Assembly (NCBI GenBank): GCA_008375315.1
Contig: CP032507.1
Location: 1,601,001-1,665,000, forward strand
Source of the DNA: Ectothiorhodospiraceae bacterium BW-2
Lineage (GTDB): Bacteria > Pseudomonadota > Gammaproteobacteria > Thiohalomonadales > Thiohalomonadaceae
Direction of reading: 5' to 3'
DNA length: 64,000 nt
The position numbers and the translations under genes are program-made. Of the stretch, positions 40,729 through 52,473 are shown piece after piece. Numbering within the stretch: position 1 is the first letter of the stretch; every line of letters begins with the position of its first letter. Under the pieces are notes generated by a model. That model saw only the letters and a list, made by a program, of their open reading frames with translations, did no database searches and was not told the origin of the DNA.

Positions 40729-43452
40729 TTAATTCAATTTACCGTGACACTGCTTGTATTTTTTACCCGAACCGCAGGGGCAGGGCTCATTGCGCCCGAC
40801 TTTGCGCTCTTCACGCACAAACGGTTTGTGCTCCTCTGCTGTGCTAGCCTCCTCGGTCGCAGCCGTGAGGGCGGAGCTCTGCTGGTGCTGAAACTCCAGC
40901 TCTACCTGCTGCCGCCGCTGCTCTTCGATCGCTTTGACCTCCTCTTCAGTACGCACCTGCAGGCGGGAGAGGGTTCCGATCACATCACGCTTAATCCGAT
41001 CTAGTAGCTGAGTAAAGAGCTCAAACGATTCGCGTTTATACTCCTGTTTAGGATTCTTCTGTGCGTAGCCGCGCAGATGGATCCCTTGGCGCAGATAGTC
41101 CATCGCTGCAAGATGCTCTTTCCATAAACCATCGAGCACCTGTAGCATCACCGCCTTCTCAAAATTTCGCGCTACTTCGGTGCCGGCGAGCGCCTCTTTA
41201 CGCTGATACTCCTCCTCTAGCGCCGCCAAAATTCTCTGTCGCAGCCCCTGCTCGTGCAGCTCATCATCACTATCGAGCCACCCCTGAAGATCGACTTTAA
41301 GTGCCAACTCCTCCTCTAGCCGTGCGCTCAAGCCGGGCACATCCCACTGCTCCTCAATGCTTTGCGGCGGAATATACTCCGAAACTAGCTCGGCCACGAC
41401 ATCGGCCCGAATCGCCCGCACCATCGGTGAGATATCGGTTTGGGACATAATTTCGTTACGCTGCTGGTAGATCACTTTACGCTGATCGTTGGCGACATCG
41501 TCAAATTCAAGCAGATTTTTACGAATATCGAAGTTATGCCCCTCAACTTTGCGCTGGGCGTTCTCAATCGCTCGACTCACCCAAGGGTGCTCTATCGCCT
41601 CCCCCCTCTCCATACCTAGCTTTTGCATAAATGAGGCCATCTTCTCTGAGGCGAAGATACGCATTAAACTATCCTGTAACGAGAGGTAGAAGCGGCTGGA
41701 ACCGGGATCTCCCTGTCGGCCGGAGCGCCCTCTGAGCTGGTTATCGATACGGCGCGACTCATGGCGTTCGGTACCGATAATATGGAGACCGCCGCTATCG
41801 AGCACCTGCTGGTGGCGTCGCTGCCAGGCCTGCTTTATCTCCTCTACCTGCGCCGGATCAGGGCTCTCACCTAGCGGTGCTAATTCGGCATCGAGCGAGC
41901 CGCCGAGCACAATATCGGTGCCGCGACCGGCCATATTAGTCGCAATCGTCACCGCACCTGGGCTTCCCGCTTGGGCGATAATCTCCGCCTCACGCTGGTG
42001 CTGCTTGGCATTGAGTACCTCGTGCGCAATCTTCTTATCCTGCAGCAGTTTGGCTAGATACTCTGAGGTCTCGATAGAGGCGGTGCCGACTAGCACCGGT
42101 TGTCCCCGTTGACGGCAATCTTCGATATCAGCCACAATCGCCTCATACTTCTCCTCGGCGGTTAGATAGATGAGATCGCCCATATCGTTACGAAGCATCG
42201 GCCGGTGGGTCGGAATCACCACCACCTCTAGCTTATAGATCTGCTGAAACTCATACGCTTCGGTATCAGCTGTTCCTGTCATACCGGAGAGTTTGTTATA
42301 GAGCCGAAAGTAGTTTTGGAAGGTAATGGAGGCTAGAGTCTGATTTTCGTGCTGAATCTGTACCCTCTCTTTCGCCTCTATCGCCTGATGCAGTCCATCA
42401 GACCAGCGCCGCCCCGGCATGGTACGGCCGGTAAACTCATCGACAATAATCACTTGGCCGTTACTGACAATATAATCGACATTGCGCTGAAACAGTACAT
42501 GAGCTCGAAGGGCGGCATTGAGGTGGTGCATTAGGCCGACATTGACTGTATCGTAGAGGCTGTCGTTCTCACCGAGCAGACCGTGCGCCATTAGCAGCTC
42601 TTCGACACGCTGGTGGCCCGCCTCGGTAAGATAGATCTGCTTCTGCTTCTCCTCGACGCTGTAGTCGCCGGGGGGCTCCTCTTCACTCTCTTTATCGTAA
42701 TCGGGCTGGCGCTGTAGCTCTGGAATAAGCTCATTAATTTTACTGTAGAGCTCGGAGCTATTCTCCGCCGGCCCCGAGATAATCAGTGGAGTACGCGCCT
42801 CATCGATTAAAATCGAGTCAACCTCATCGACAATGGCGAAGTTAAGCTCCCGCTGCACCCTCTCTTCAGCCGAGAAGGCCATGTTATCGCGCAGATAGTC
42901 GAAACCGAACTCGTTATTGGTGCCATAAACGATATCGCAATGGTAGGCCTCGCGTCGGCTCTGGTGAGTTAGCCCCGAGACAATAACCCCTGTGGTTAAC
43001 CCTAAAAAGCGGTAGAGACGCCCCATCCAAGCGGCATCACGCTGCGCTAGATAGTCGTTCACGGTAATCACATGAACCCCTTTTCCCTCTAGCGCATTGA
43101 GATAGACCGCCAAGGTGGCCATGAGGGTCTTACCCTCACCGGTCTTCATTTCAGCAATTTTGCCCTGGTGCAGCACCATCGCTCCGATAAGCTGAACATC
43201 GAAGTGGCGCATTCCGAGCACCCGCCCACTCGCCTCTTTGACCACAGCAAAGGCCTCCGGCAGTAGCTCATCTAGTGTGGTGCCCTGCTGTAGCCTCGTT
43301 TTAAATTCAGCGCTCTTGTGCCTTAGCTGTTCATCACTAAGCGCGGCCATCTGCCCATCAAAGGCATGAATCTGTTCAACCCGCTGGCGCAGCTTTTTGA
43401 CGATGCGATCATTGCGACTGCCAAAAATTTTGCTTAAAAATTTTGAAACCAT
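40729..43452 (-). CDS. secA: Preprotein translocase ATPase SecA
   Basis: A 907-residue SecA, the motor that drives unfolded preproteins through SecYEG. Walker A is [16 protein letters not shown], and the DEAD-type motif II is [16 protein letters not shown]. The second nucleotide-binding fold ends in [14 protein letters not shown] and [12 protein letters not shown]. The C-terminal zinc motif [14 protein letters not shown], which contacts SecB and ribosomes, is intact. There are no anomalies. It is downstream of the M23 peptidase gene by 49 nt. Confidence 0.96.
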   Translation of the reverse strand: MVSKFLSKIFGSRNDRIVKKLRQRVEQIHAFDGQMAALSDEQLRHKSAEFKTRLQQGTTLDELLPEAFAVVKEASGRVLGMRHFDVQLIGAMVLHQGKIAEMKTGEGKTLMATLAVYLNALEGKGVHVITVNDYLAQRDAAWMGRLYRFLGLTTGVIVSGLTHQSRREAYHCDIVYGTNNEFGFDYLRDNMAFSAEERVQRELNFAIVDEVDSILIDEARTPLIISGPAENSSELYSKINELIPELQRQPDYDKESEEEPPGDYSVEEKQKQIYLTEAGHQRVEELLMAHGLLGENDSLYDTVNVGLMHHLNAALRAHVLFQRNVDYIVSNGQVIIVDEFTGRTMPGRRWSDGLHQAIEAKERVQIQHENQTLASITFQNYFRLYNKLSGMTGTADTEAYEFQQIYKLEVVVIPTHRPMLRNDMGDLIYLTAEEKYEAIVADIEDCRQRGQPVLVGTASIETSEYLAKLLQDKKIAHEVLNAKQHQREAEIIAQAGSPGAVTIATNMAGRGTDIVLGGSLDAELAPLGESPDPAQVEEIKQAWQRRHQQVLDSGGLHIIGTERHESRRIDNQLRGRSGRQGDPGSSRFYLSLQDSLMRIFASEKMASFMQKLGMERGEAIEHPWVSRAIENAQRKVEGHNFDIRKNLLEFDDVANDQRKVIYQQRNEIMSQTDISPMVRAIRADVVAELVSEYIPPQSIEEQWDVPGLSARLEEELALKVDLQGWLDSDDELHEQGLRQRILAALEEEYQRKEALAGTEVARNFEKAVMLQVLDGLWKEHLAAMDYLRQGIHLRGYAQKNPKQEYKRESFELFTQLLDRIKRDVIGTLSRLQVRTEEEVKAIEEQRRQQVELEFQHQQSSALTAATEEASTAEEHKPFVREERKVGRNEPCPCGSGKKYKQCHGKLN

Positions 43453-43501
43453 AGTAACTACTTTATGAAAGTTGGTGAAATAGGAATAGTGTTGGGTCTT
43501 A

Positions 43502-44428
43502 TCAGTTTGCCGCAGTCATAAATTGAAGCGGATTTTGTGATCGCCCCCCCTTCACCACCTCGAAATGGAGGTGCGGTCCAGTTGAGCGGCCTGTCGAGCC
43601 GACGGTCGCAATCGTCTCGCCTCTATTGACCACATCACCGGTTTTTACCCGATTGTCACGGTTGTGGCCGTAGCGGGTCACATAGCCATTCCCATGGGCA
43701 ATTTCGACCAAATAACCATACCCCGACCGCTCTCCCGCCCAAGTGACGACGCCGGAGGCGACCGCCATAATCTCGCTCCCCTCCTCAGCCGCCAGATCGA
43801 TACCGTGGTGAAAATCGGGCTTACCCGTAAACGGATCGGTACGGTAGCCATAGCGGGAGGAGAGATATCCCCCTTTGAGCGGACGACCTGAGGGGAGGGT
43901 GAGTTCGCTCACCTGCTGCTGCTGTAGCGTTAGCTGTAGCATCTCCAGTTTACGACCCCGATCCTCCAGTAACCACTCCAGCTTTGCCATCTGCCCTAGC
44001 AGATCAGAGAGCGGTAGCTCCCTCTGTGTCAGTAGATCGGTATGCGGCCCTCCGATCGCGGGGGGGGTGGTAAAGTCAAATTCGTCACGATTAAGCGCCG
44101 CGATATCGACTAACTGGTATCCCATCGCATCGAGGCGGCCAATTTGCGCTTGTAGCCTCCCTAAACGCAGCGCTACAACCTCCAGCCGTTGTTGGGCCTC
44201 CTCCCTCAAATGGGTTACCAACTGCCGCTGCTCGTTCAGGCTCTGCTGTAGTTCGGCGATAATCGTCGGCTCAACGCCAACCACCTGTGGCTGCGCTAGC
44301 CCTTGGGCCAACATTAGGCCAAAAGTGAACGGTAGCGCCAATAGCAGCAGGGTTAAAACTCCCCACGCTACGGGTGACAGAGCGAGCGAACGGGTTCCGA
44401 TGCTCCTAGAGACGATTATAATATTCAC
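43502..44428 (-). CDS. M23 (LytM) peptidase, periplasmic
   Basis: A 308-residue protein from a GTG start. One N-terminal transmembrane helix (about residues 20-42) is followed by a coiled coil (about 60-105), and a C-terminal LytM domain. Zinc ligands are visible as FHHGIDLA (His, Asp) and GPHLHFEV (HxH). Active members cleave peptidoglycan cross-bridges; others activate amidases. With all ligands present this one is likely catalytic. Its position between dciA and secA is typical of gammaproteobacteria. Confidence 0.88.
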   Translation of the reverse strand: MNIIIVSRSIGTRSLALSPVAWGVLTLLLLALPFTFGLMLAQGLAQPQVVGVEPTIIAELQQSLNEQRQLVTHLREEAQQRLEVVALRLGRLQAQIGRLDAMGYQLVDIAALNRDEFDFTTPPAIGGPHTDLLTQRELPLSDLLGQMAKLEWLLEDRGRKLEMLQLTLQQQQVSELTLPSGRPLKGGYLSSRYGYRTDPFTGKPDFHHGIDLAAEEGSEIMAVASGVVTWAGERSGYGYLVEIAHGNGYVTRYGHNRDNRVKTGDVVNRGETIATVGSTGRSTGPHLHFEVVKGGRSQNPLQFMTAAN

Positions 44429-44485
44429 ACTCTCAATCCAAACTCTATTATTATCTCGGGCTCTTACTCTCAGCCGGTGCTAACA

Positions 44486-44938
44486 ATGAACCCTCCTAAA
44501 TACCTATCCCACTGGTTATGTCCCTCAAATCGCGCTTTGGGCGCGATTACCCACTATGCGACCCATCTGGCCAAATTCGAGCAGCAGTTGCGTCAACAGC
44601 TCCCGGTGGCACTCGCCCAGTCGTCGCAGTGGCAGTTGGCTAATCTGCATAACGATACTCTAGTCGTTACGGTGGAAAATGGCAGCTTTGCGACCCGCCT
44701 ACGGCTACAGCAGCCGCTGTTTATTGCCGCCGCGGCCAAACTACAGCCACAGCTAAGCCAGCTGCTGATTCGTATCGTCCACGCCGCACCATCGCCACAG
44801 CGCTCTGCCGATACCACTCGCCAACTCTCTGAGCGCAGCGTCGAGACTTTAACCGAGTTTGCAGCCCAACTCGATAAGGAGAGTCCGCTGAGGGCGATTC
44901 TAACCCGAATAGCGGCCCAAACTCCACGCCAAAATTGA
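44486..44938 (+). CDS. dciA: DUF721 protein, DciA-like helicase operator
   Basis: A 150-residue DUF721 protein starting MNPPKYLSHWLCPSN. The family core is QLANLHNDTLVVTVENGSFA, followed by ATRLRLQQPLFIAAA and ending in a charged tail. DciA-type proteins load or stimulate the replicative helicase DnaB in bacteria without DnaC. It is the only plus-strand gene of this block and is convergent with lpxC, the two stops being two bases apart. It is divergent from the M23 gene across a 57-bp gap that must hold both promoters. A GTG nine bases upstream is an alternative start. Confidence 0.75.
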   Translation: MNPPKYLSHWLCPSNRALGAITHYATHLAKFEQQLRQQLPVALAQSSQWQLANLHNDTLVVTVENGSFATRLRLQQPLFIAAAAKLQPQLSQLLIRIVHAAPSPQRSADTTRQLSERSVETLTEFAAQLDKESPLRAILTRIAAQTPRQN

Positions 44939-44940
44939 AT

Positions 44941-45861
44941 TTAGAGGGGGGCTAACGCCGGCAGTAGCGAGGCGAGGGGGGGGGCAAGCGGCTGCTGTTC
45001 ACCAAAACTGACCTCTTCCCACGCACTCTGATCGGCCATTAAGGCGTGTAGCAGCCGATTATTCATCGCATGGCCCGACTTATAGCCCCGAAACGCGCCT
45101 AAAATCGGCCGGCCAAGCAGATAGAGATCGCCGATTGCATCGAGAATTTTATGTTTCACAAACTCATTGGCATAGCGCAACCCATCTTCGTTCATCACCC
45201 GATACTCATCCAGTACAATGGCGTTATCCAGACTACCGCCCCGAGCCAAATTATTGCTACGAAGCTGCTCGATTTGGCTCATAAAACCGAAGGTTCTAGC
45301 GCGACTCAATTCACGCACGAAGGAGCTATTGCTAAAATCGATCTCGGCACAGTTAGCGCTACGATCAATCGCAGGGTGGTTAAAGTCGATCTCCATGGCG
45401 ACACGAAACCCCTCATAGGGCTCTAGCTCGACCCACTTATCCCCCTCTTCAATCCGAATCGATTTGTTGATGCGTACAAACCGTTTCGCCGCCTGCTGCT
45501 CAACGAGTCCGGCAGACTGCAATAAAAAGACGAACGGACTGGCGCTACCATCCATAATCGGCACCTCGGCGGCACTGAGTTCAACCACCGCATTATCGAC
45601 CCCTAGCCCTGCCATCGCGGCTAATAGGTGCTCTACTGTCGATATTTTAGCGCCACCTTGGGCAAGGGTAGAGGAGAGGATCGTCTCCCCCACCTGCGCA
45701 TAGTGGGCTGGAATCTCGACAATCGGATCAAGATCGACCCGACGAAAGAGGATGCCACTATCGACCGGCGCCGGTCTTAAGGTCAGATAGACCTTCTCTC
45801 CGGTATGGAGGCCTACGCCGGTGGCGCGAATGCTGTTTTTAAGGGTACGCTGTTTAATCAT
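44941..45861 (-). CDS. lpxC: UDP-3-O-acyl-N-acetylglucosamine deacetylase LpxC
   Basis: A 306-residue zinc amidase that catalyses the first committed step of lipid A synthesis. Start [20 protein letters not shown]; an upstream start would add 17 hydrophobic non-family residues. Zinc ligands are [12 protein letters not shown] (His) and [14 protein letters not shown] (His, Asp). The catalytic His is in [10 protein letters not shown]. It is downstream of ftsZ, as in other gammaproteobacteria, with a 157-bp gap and its own candidate promoter. Its presence shows a lipid A outer membrane. Confidence 0.95.
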   Translation of the reverse strand: MIKQRTLKNSIRATGVGLHTGEKVYLTLRPAPVDSGILFRRVDLDPIVEIPAHYAQVGETILSSTLAQGGAKISTVEHLLAAMAGLGVDNAVVELSAAEVPIMDGSASPFVFLLQSAGLVEQQAAKRFVRINKSIRIEEGDKWVELEPYEGFRVAMEIDFNHPAIDRSANCAEIDFSNSSFVRELSRARTFGFMSQIEQLRSNNLARGGSLDNAIVLDEYRVMNEDGLRYANEFVKHKILDAIGDLYLLGRPILGAFRGYKSGHAMNNRLLHALMADQSAWEEVSFGEQQPLAPPLASLLPALAPL

Positions 45862-45902
45862 AACGGTTAATTTCCGGCTTAAAGTGAAAGATAGAGTTAA
45901 CA

Positions 45903-45930
45903 ATAGTATCACAGCTAGTTAGTCACTCAA
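45903..45930 (-). promoter_or_regulatory. Candidate lpxC promoter
   Basis: TTGAGT (45930-45925), 16-nt spacer and TACTAT (45908-45903) with a TG two to three bases upstream, 42 nt before the lpxC start. The match is moderate. Confidence 0.35.
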
Positions 45931-46018
45931 ACTGTGAACAGCATCATAAATCACAAAATCAATCATTTAAAGCACTATTTTAATAAATTACCTTAAAAAC
46001 AGGGTAGCGAACCGACAT

Positions 46019-47140
46019 CTAATCGGCCTGACGACGCAAAAATGCCGGAATATCAAGCACATCTAAATTGGCATTATCGGGCTGGCCATTGCGAATCACC
46101 GTTGGTCGATCTAGGCCGCCATAATCGACATGGCCATCGGTACCGGTTCTCACCGCAGCTAAACGGGGCGCTTCGCTCTTACCCTCATTTAAGCCGGTTG
46201 CCACGACTGTCACCCGAATCTCTTCACTCAGCTCAGAATCGATCGCGGTACCGACCACTACCGTTGCTGTCTCAGAGGCAAAATTGTGCACAATATCCCC
46301 CACCTCATTAAATTCGCCAATGGAGATATCTTTACTAGCGGTAATATTGACCAAAATACCGCGTGCGCCCTTTAGGTTAATATCCTCCAGTAGAGGGCTA
46401 TTAATCGCCTTTTCAGCCGCCATTCGGGCACGATCGGCCCCATTCGCCGAACCGCTGCCCATCATCGCAATCCCCATCTCCGACATCACGGTGCGCACAT
46501 CGGCGAAGTCAACATTAATCAGCCCCGGACGGGTAATCAGCTCAGCTATCCCCTGTACCGCGCCGAGCAGTACATCGTTAGCCTCACCAAACGCCTCTAG
46601 CAGGCTGATATCCTTGCCCAGCACGCTCATTAGCTTCTCGTTAGGGATGGTAATGAGTGAATCGACATACTGTTTTAACTCATCGATCCCTTGGTTGGCG
46701 ATCTCCATCCGCCGCTTCCCCTCAAACGAGAAGGGCCGAGTCACCACCGCAACGGTCAAAATGCCCATCTCTTTAGCGACCTGTGCCATGACGGGGGCCG
46801 CCCCTGTTCCCGTGCCGCCCCCCATGCCGGCGGTAATGAAGACCATATCAGACCCCTCCATCACCTCGGCAATACGATCTTTATCCTCGTTGGCCGACTG
46901 CCGTCCAATCTCTGGATTAGCCCCAGCCCCTAGCCCTTTGGTAATACTGCTACCGAGCTGAATTAAGGTTTTACTGGTCGATCGCTCCAGCGCCTGGGCA
47001 TCGGTATTAGCGCAGATAAACTCTACCCCATCAATAGAGCGATCTAGCATGTGCTCTACCGCGTTACCGCCGCCGCCACCAACACCGATGACCTTAATGA
47101 CCGCACCCTGTTTGTGAGTATCGATTAGTGTAAATGCCAT
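46019..47140 (-). CDS. ftsZ: Cell-division tubulin homologue FtsZ
   Basis: A 373-residue GTPase that forms the Z-ring. The GTP-binding tubulin signature [11 protein letters not shown] is present, preceded by [16 protein letters not shown]. The T7 synergy loop is [11 protein letters not shown]. The extreme C-terminal peptide [12 protein letters not shown] is the conserved tail that binds FtsA and ZipA. It follows ftsA by 59 nt, the usual gap that holds an additional ftsZ promoter in this group. It is complete. Confidence 0.97.
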   Translation of the reverse strand: MAFTLIDTHKQGAVIKVIGVGGGGGNAVEHMLDRSIDGVEFICANTDAQALERSTSKTLIQLGSSITKGLGAGANPEIGRQSANEDKDRIAEVMEGSDMVFITAGMGGGTGTGAAPVMAQVAKEMGILTVAVVTRPFSFEGKRRMEIANQGIDELKQYVDSLITIPNEKLMSVLGKDISLLEAFGEANDVLLGAVQGIAELITRPGLINVDFADVRTVMSEMGIAMMGSGSANGADRARMAAEKAINSPLLEDINLKGARGILVNITASKDISIGEFNEVGDIVHNFASETATVVVGTAIDSELSEEIRVTVVATGLNEGKSEAPRLAAVRTGTDGHVDYGGLDRPTVIRNGQPDNANLDVLDIPAFLRRQAD

Positions 47141-47199
47141 TTTGACTGTCCCCTCTTAAATGAAATGACTAAAAAACTCAATTTCGCATCTAAAAGATG

Positions 47200-48438
47200 C
47201 TAAAAATTTCCCTGAAACCAGTTTTTCATCTTCTGAAAAACTATCGGTAAACCACCGCCATCACCTAGCTCAGCTAACGCGACACTGCGATTATTAACGC
47301 CGAACTGTAATAGACCGACACCGGTCGCGTGGATAGGGTTGCTCACCTCATGTACCAGTCCAGAGACCCCGCGGGGTAGCCCTAAACGAACCGGCATGTG
47401 AAAAATCTCCTCGGCTAGTTCAACCACACCAGCCATCTTCGAAGCCCCTCCGGTCAAGACGATCCCAGCGGCGCATAGCTCCTCAAAGCCGCTACGACGC
47501 AGCTCCGCCTGTATCAGGGTAAACAGCTCCTCATAACGGGGCTGCACTACCTCAGCTAGCGTCTGCCGTGCCATCTGTCTCGGTGGGCGATCACCCACTC
47601 CGGGCACTTCGATTAACTCTCTAGGATCGGCCAGATGGGTTAAGGCGCAGGCAAACCGCTTTTTAATGTCTTCGGCATACTGAGTCGGTGTTCTTAAAGC
47701 GACGGCAATATCACTAGTGACCTGATCTCCGGCTATCGGAATCACCGCCGTATGCCGAATCGCCCCTTCGGTAAAGACGGCAATATCGGTCGTGCCACCG
47801 CCGATATCGACTAAGCAGATCCCCAGCTCCTTCTCATCTTCACTCAACACTGCATAGCTTGAGGCTAACTGCTCTAGGATAATGTCATCAACCTCCAGCT
47901 CACAGCGCCGAATACATTTAATAATATTCTGCGCCGCACTCACCGAGCCTATCACCAGATGGACTCTCGCCTCTAGCCGCACCCCCGACATCCCAACAGG
48001 CTCCCGTATCCCCTCCTGCTGATCGATGACAAACTCTTGCGGTAACACATGTAGAATTTTCTGATCCGCCGGAATCGCAACCGCCTTAGCCGCATCGATC
48101 ACCCGTTCGACATCGGCGGCGGTCACCTCTTTATCGCGAATCGCCACAATACCGTGGGAGTTAAGGCTCTTTATGTGGCTCCCGGCAATGCCGGCAAAGA
48201 CCGCATGGACTTGACAACCGGCCATCAGCTCCGCCTCTTCAACCGCACGCTGAATCGACTGTACCGTCGCCTCAATATTGACCACCACCCCCTTCTTTAA
48301 CCCTTTAGAGGGGCGTGAACCGATACCGATAATCTCTATCTCCTCCTCGCTATCGCCCACTTCGCCGACGATACAGACCACTTTTGAGGTGCCGATATCC
48401 AGACCGACAACCAGACTCTTTTCTGCTCTTTTAGACAC
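47200..48438 (-). CDS. ftsA: Cell-division actin-like protein FtsA
   Basis: A 412-residue actin-fold ATPase that tethers FtsZ to the membrane. Phosphate motifs are VVGLDIGTSKVVCIV and LVDIGGGTTDIAVF. A 1C/SHS2 region lies between them. The C-terminal amphipathic helix (VFQKMKNWFQGNF) is the membrane-targeting sequence. It overlaps ftsQ by eight bases. No anomalies are seen. Confidence 0.96.
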   Translation of the reverse strand: MSKRAEKSLVVGLDIGTSKVVCIVGEVGDSEEEIEIIGIGSRPSKGLKKGVVVNIEATVQSIQRAVEEAELMAGCQVHAVFAGIAGSHIKSLNSHGIVAIRDKEVTAADVERVIDAAKAVAIPADQKILHVLPQEFVIDQQEGIREPVGMSGVRLEARVHLVIGSVSAAQNIIKCIRRCELEVDDIILEQLASSYAVLSEDEKELGICLVDIGGGTTDIAVFTEGAIRHTAVIPIAGDQVTSDIAVALRTPTQYAEDIKKRFACALTHLADPRELIEVPGVGDRPPRQMARQTLAEVVQPRYEELFTLIQAELRRSGFEELCAAGIVLTGGASKMAGVVELAEEIFHMPVRLGLPRGVSGLVHEVSNPIHATGVGLLQFGVNNRSVALAELGDGGGLPIVFQKMKNWFQGNF

Positions 48439-49192
48439 CTAGTTCCTGTCCTCTGTATAAATGATTCATCCGCCAACGAATTGCCAACCCATTGGTATAG
48501 CGTAAATCGATCCAATCGATTCGCTCCAACCACGCCTCAATGCCGGCAGGGTAGATACGCAATAACCGCTCCACTCGCTGCACCTGATCACTGCGCCCCA
48601 CTTTTAATAGCAGCCCCGAGGCCAGCTCTAGCTCTAACGAACGACGCTCATCAAGATCAAAGCGGACTAGCGCCATCGCTGAACGCTCAGCGAGCTGCTG
48701 TAGCTGCAAAAAGAGTCCGGCACTCTGCTCCCTAGCCCCTGTCGGAGCATAGATCTCCGGCAGCGCTAACTGCTCTAGCTGCTCTGGCGGCGGGTAGAAC
48801 AGTTCGCCACGACGATTGATCACCGCTTTGCGGTTCCAAAGTGCTAAAGGCTGCTGCTCCTCTAGGCTGATTAGTAGGCTCTGGGGCCAGAGCCGTCTGA
48901 CCCTCACCCGATCTAACCAGACTAACTGTTGTAACGACTGCTCTAACTCCTCTATATCGAGATGGAGAAATCCAGCCGCCAACTGCGGTACGATACGCTG
49001 CTCTAGCTGCTGTGGCATAACATAGTGCAGCTCCCCTTCGACCGAGACTGAGGTCACCGGCCAGCTCAAGACAAAGTAGAGCTGGCGCAGCCAGTAGCCG
49101 ATACCAAACAGCAGTAGGGCGAGAAGCAGTAGGCTCACCCATCGCCCACCCGGCAGGAGGATCGGCGGCTCGACTCGCTCACCGCTATCCAT
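48431..49192 (-). CDS. ftsQ: Cell-division protein FtsQ
   Basis: A 253-residue bitopic membrane protein. The short cytoplasmic N-terminus is followed by one transmembrane helix (about residues 16-39). A POTRA domain (SWPVTSVSVEGELHYV onward) and a beta domain (VRRLWPQSLLISLEEQQPLALWN) follow in the periplasm. FtsQ links early Z-ring proteins to FtsB/FtsL and FtsWI. It overlaps ddl by eight bases and ftsA by eight bases. The order ddl-ftsQ-ftsA-ftsZ is canonical. Confidence 0.93.
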   Translation of the reverse strand: MDSGERVEPPILLPGGRWVSLLLLALLLFGIGYWLRQLYFVLSWPVTSVSVEGELHYVMPQQLEQRIVPQLAAGFLHLDIEELEQSLQQLVWLDRVRVRRLWPQSLLISLEEQQPLALWNRKAVINRRGELFYPPPEQLEQLALPEIYAPTGAREQSAGLFLQLQQLAERSAMALVRFDLDERRSLELELASGLLLKVGRSDQVQRVERLLRIYPAGIEAWLERIDWIDLRYTNGLAIRWRMNHLYRGQELGV

Positions 49193-50129
49193 GATCGCCC
49201 CCTGTTGCTGTTGCGGTTAAAATGTTGACCAGTAGCTGGTCAAAATCGATCCCAGCGGCTGCGGCCGCCTTGGGTACTAGGGAGTGTTCGGTCATCCCCG
49301 GCACACTATTCACCTCCAGCAGCCAGCTCTGCCCTCGACTATCGACCATAAGATCAACCCGTCCCCACCCTTGACACCCTAAGGCGTGATAGGCCCTAAG
49401 CGCTAGCTGCTGCAACGCCTGCTCTGTCACCGCCTCTAAACCACAAGGGATCAGATAGCGGGTATCGCCGCTGAGATATTTGGCGCTGTAGTCATAAAAG
49501 ATATGTCCGGTTTCGAGCTTAATGACCGGCAGAGCGCTATCGGCGACAATGGCGATGGTATATTCGTCGCCCGTTATCCACTGTTCAGCGATCACCAAGG
49601 TATCAAATCGGCTCGCCTGCTGCCACGCCGCATAGAGCTGTTCGATGCAATTGACCCGACTCATACCAAGGCTCGACCCCTCCCGCGCCGGCTTCACCAT
49701 CACCTCGCCACCGAGCTGCTGTAGTAGCTCGGCACGGCAGTTATCCTCAGTTAGCGCTACCGCTGGGGGTGTCGGTAGCCCCGCCCCACGCCACAGCAGC
49801 TTACTGCGCCACTTATCCATCGCCACCGCCGAGGCAAGCACGCCGCTACCGGTGTAGGGGAGGTGCAGCAGCTCCAAGAGCCCCTGTACCGACCCATCTT
49901 CGCCACCACGACCATGTAGCGCGATAAAGGCGTGCTCATACTGCCCCTGCTGTAGCGCGGCGATCCACTCGCCACTGGTATCGATGCCGGTGACATTAAA
50001 CCCCTGTCGCGCCAAGCTAGCGAGCACCGCAGCGCCGCTCCTCAATGACACCTCTCGCTCCGCCGACTCGCCCCCATAGAGAACGACGATCCGCTGCTCT
50101 CTCATCTTATCGCTCATCCTACCTCTCAT
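49185..50129 (-). CDS. ddlB: D-alanine-D-alanine ligase
   Basis: A 314-residue ATP-grasp enzyme that makes D-Ala-D-Ala for the pentapeptide. Family blocks are VLYGGESAEREVSL, FIALHGRGGEDGSVQG, VKPAREGSSLGMSRV and the metal-binding LLEVNSVPGMTEHSL. The start at 50129 overlaps the murB stop (TGATG). ATGs at 50117 and 50105 are alternatives that fit the usual family N-terminus better. The product is ligated by MurF in this cluster. Confidence 0.93.
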   Translation of the reverse strand: MRGRMSDKMREQRIVVLYGGESAEREVSLRSGAAVLASLARQGFNVTGIDTSGEWIAALQQGQYEHAFIALHGRGGEDGSVQGLLELLHLPYTGSGVLASAVAMDKWRSKLLWRGAGLPTPPAVALTEDNCRAELLQQLGGEVMVKPAREGSSLGMSRVNCIEQLYAAWQQASRFDTLVIAEQWITGDEYTIAIVADSALPVIKLETGHIFYDYSAKYLSGDTRYLIPCGLEAVTEQALQQLALRAYHALGCQGWGRVDLMVDSRGQSWLLEVNSVPGMTEHSLVPKAAAAAGIDFDQLLVNILTATATGGDHG

Positions 50130-51052
50130 CAGGCCACCTCCCGCTGTGGGGCGGCGCGAGGGTCGCCAATCACCCTCACCTCCGGCTCTAACAGGAGACC
50201 AAACTGCTGCGCCACCCGCTGCTGCACCTCCCCTATTAGGGTCTCAATCTCGGTCGCTGTTGCCCCGCCAAGGTTGATAATAAAATTGGCGTGCTGTGGC
50301 GAGACCATTGCCCCCCCCATTCGTAGCCCCTTTAGGCCAGCGGCCTCAATTAATCTGGCCGCATACTCTCCCTCCGGGTTACGAAACACCGAGCCTGCGT
50401 TCGGCCAGCGGGTCGGCTGCGTCGCGCCACGGCGCTGCCATAGCGCCTTAATCTCCTGTTTTAGTTGCTCTTTGTCAGATTGAACACCCTGCATTAGCGC
50501 GGCGATAAACCACTCATCGGCTACCTTAGGGAGAACGCGCCGATAGCCGATATCAAACTCGGCCACACCGCGCTCAATCGACTCCCCGCGGCGATTCATC
50601 ATCACGACCTGTCGAACTAGACTCCAAGTCTCGCTACCAAAACAGCCGGCATTCATCGCCAGCGCGCCACCGACCGTGCCGGGAATTGAGCCCATAAAGC
50701 TCAACCCCCCTAAGCCGCGATGGGCGGCAAAGCGAGCCAGTTTGGCTAGCGGTACCCCCGCTTCAACCATCACCTGCTCACCACGGCACTGCTCTAGCCG
50801 ATCTACCCCTCCCTGTAGCGCGATCACGGTGCCATTAAAGCCCCCATCTCGTACCAGCAGATTACTCCCTAAACCGAGCCACAATAGCGGCTCATCCGCA
50901 GGCAGAGCGGCTAAAAAGGTGGCTAAATCGTCGCGATCAGCCGGCCGATACCAGCGGCGAGCCGCGCCACCGACACGCCAACTAGTATAGTCACAGAGCG
51001 GCACCTGATAGCGAAGCTCACCGCGTAGTCGATCACCCGCTGCCAAGCTCAT
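50129..51052 (-). CDS. murB: UDP-N-acetylenolpyruvoylglucosamine reductase MurB
   Basis: A 307-residue FAD enzyme that reduces UDP-GlcNAc-enolpyruvate to UDP-MurNAc. The FAD motifs are [18 protein letters not shown] and [19 protein letters not shown]. The C-terminal substrate block is [17 protein letters not shown], with [15 protein letters not shown] after it. It is the short, type I-like form lacking the enteric insertions. Its ATG overlaps the murC stop by four bases. Confidence 0.94.
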   Translation of the reverse strand: MSLAAGDRLRGELRYQVPLCDYTSWRVGGAARRWYRPADRDDLATFLAALPADEPLLWLGLGSNLLVRDGGFNGTVIALQGGVDRLEQCRGEQVMVEAGVPLAKLARFAAHRGLGGLSFMGSIPGTVGGALAMNAGCFGSETWSLVRQVVMMNRRGESIERGVAEFDIGYRRVLPKVADEWFIAALMQGVQSDKEQLKQEIKALWQRRGATQPTRWPNAGSVFRNPEGEYAARLIEAAGLKGLRMGGAMVSPQHANFIINLGGATATEIETLIGEVQQRVAQQFGLLLEPEVRVIGDPRAAPQREVA

Positions 51053-52473
51053 CGCGTTAACGCCTGCGCTAGCTGTTGTGGCAGGGTAGCTGCGGTCGCG
51101 CCAATGCTGCCCGCCCCTAAGGTCAGCACCAGATCGCCCCCGCTCACAACCCCAGCTAACAGCGTCGGCAGATGGTCGGGGGAGTCAACAAAGATTGGTT
51201 CTAGCCGCCCCCGCACCCGAATCGCTCGGCAGAGATCGCGGCTATCGGCCCCCACTAGCGGCGCTTCGCCAGCGGCGTAAATCTCTAACAGCAGTAGCTG
51301 ATCGGCCTGCTCCAGCACAGAGCAGAAATCTTCGAACAGATCACGGGTACGGCTATAGCGGTGGGGCTGAAACGCCACCACCAGACGCCGCTCAGGCCAC
51401 GCCTGCCGAGCAGCTTTTAGGGTCGCCGCCACTTCGCTCGGGTGGTGGCCGTAGTCGTCGATAAACAGAATCGATCCGGTAGCCAACTGTAGCTCGCCTG
51501 TGGTCTGAAAGCGGCGCCCAATACCATCAAAACTGGCCAGCGCCTGCTGAATAGTGCCTATCTCAATCCCTAGCTGTAGCGCGACCGCAATCGCGGCTAG
51601 CCCATTTTGAACATTATGCTCCCCCGGCAGCGGCAGCTCGATCGCGCATAGCTCCCCCTGCTCTGAGTGGTTCACTTTAAAGCGGCTGACACAGCGCTGC
51701 TGCTCGATCTCGGTGGCAAAAAAGTCGGCATCAGCACGATTAACCCCATAGGTAACTACCCGCCGAGGCAGTTCGGGAATAAGTTCGGCCACCACCGGAT
51801 CATCGAGACAGAGCACCGCGAGCCCGTAGAAGGGGAGGTGGTGCAGGAACTCAATAAAGGTCTGCCTGAGGCGGTTAAAGTCACCGCCGTAGGTTGACAT
51901 GTGATCCGCCTCAATGTTGGTCACCACTGCGGTCATCGGCTGTAGATAGAGAAATGAGGCGTCACTCTCATCGGCCTCGGCCACTAGGTAGTGTCCCGCC
52001 CCCAGTTTCGCGTTCGTTCCGGCTCGATTCAGTCGGCCACCAATCACATAGGTCGGATCGAGCCCCGCCTCGGCCAAAATGGAGGCGATGAGGCTGGTGG
52101 TCGTCGTCTTACCGTGGGTACCGGCAACGGCGATTCCGTGCCGAAATCGCATTAACTCTGCCAACATCTCCGCTCGCGGTACCACCGGCAACCGCTCTGC
52201 TCTAGCTGCCCGCACCTCCGGATTATCGTCCCCAACCGCCGAGGAGATGACCACCACATCGCACCCGCGAATATTATCGCCATGGTGGTCAAAGTAGAGC
52301 GTCGCCCCGAGCTGCTGCAGGCGGCTAGTGGTCACCGATGCTTTTAGATCAGAGCCAGAGATCCGATAGCCTAAATTCAGCAGCACCTCAGCAATACCAC
52401 TCATTCCCGCTCCGCCGATACCGACCATATAGATATGGCGAATATGGCCCATCTGTACCGCTTCTGCCCTCAT
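51049..52473 (-). CDS. murC: UDP-N-acetylmuramate-L-alanine ligase MurC
   Basis: A 474-residue Mur ligase that adds L-Ala to UDP-MurNAc. The UDP-binding start is [17 protein letters not shown]. The ATP P-loop is [17 protein letters not shown], the Mg/phosphate region contains [14 protein letters not shown], and the C-terminal domain has [14 protein letters not shown]. It overlaps murG and murB by four bases each. It is complete. Confidence 0.95.
   Translation of the reverse strand: MRAEAVQMGHIRHIYMVGIGGAGMSGIAEVLLNLGYRISGSDLKASVTTSRLQQLGATLYFDHHGDNIRGCDVVVISSAVGDDNPEVRAARAERLPVVPRAEMLAELMRFRHGIAVAGTHGKTTTTSLIASILAEAGLDPTYVIGGRLNRAGTNAKLGAGHYLVAEADESDASFLYLQPMTAVVTNIEADHMSTYGGDFNRLRQTFIEFLHHLPFYGLAVLCLDDPVVAELIPELPRRVVTYGVNRADADFFATEIEQQRCVSRFKVNHSEQGELCAIELPLPGEHNVQNGLAAIAVALQLGIEIGTIQQALASFDGIGRRFQTTGELQLATGSILFIDDYGHHPSEVAATLKAARQAWPERRLVVAFQPHRYSRTRDLFEDFCSVLEQADQLLLLEIYAAGEAPLVGADSRDLCRAIRVRGRLEPIFVDSPDHLPTLLAGVVSGGDLVLTLGAGSIGATAATLPQQLAQALTR

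Noticed and set aside
46284-46961. 225-codon plus-strand frame opposite ftsZ
   Set aside because: Antisense shadow of a highly conserved gene; composition only. The same reasoning applies to the long frames opposite argJ, the M23 gene, murG and murE.
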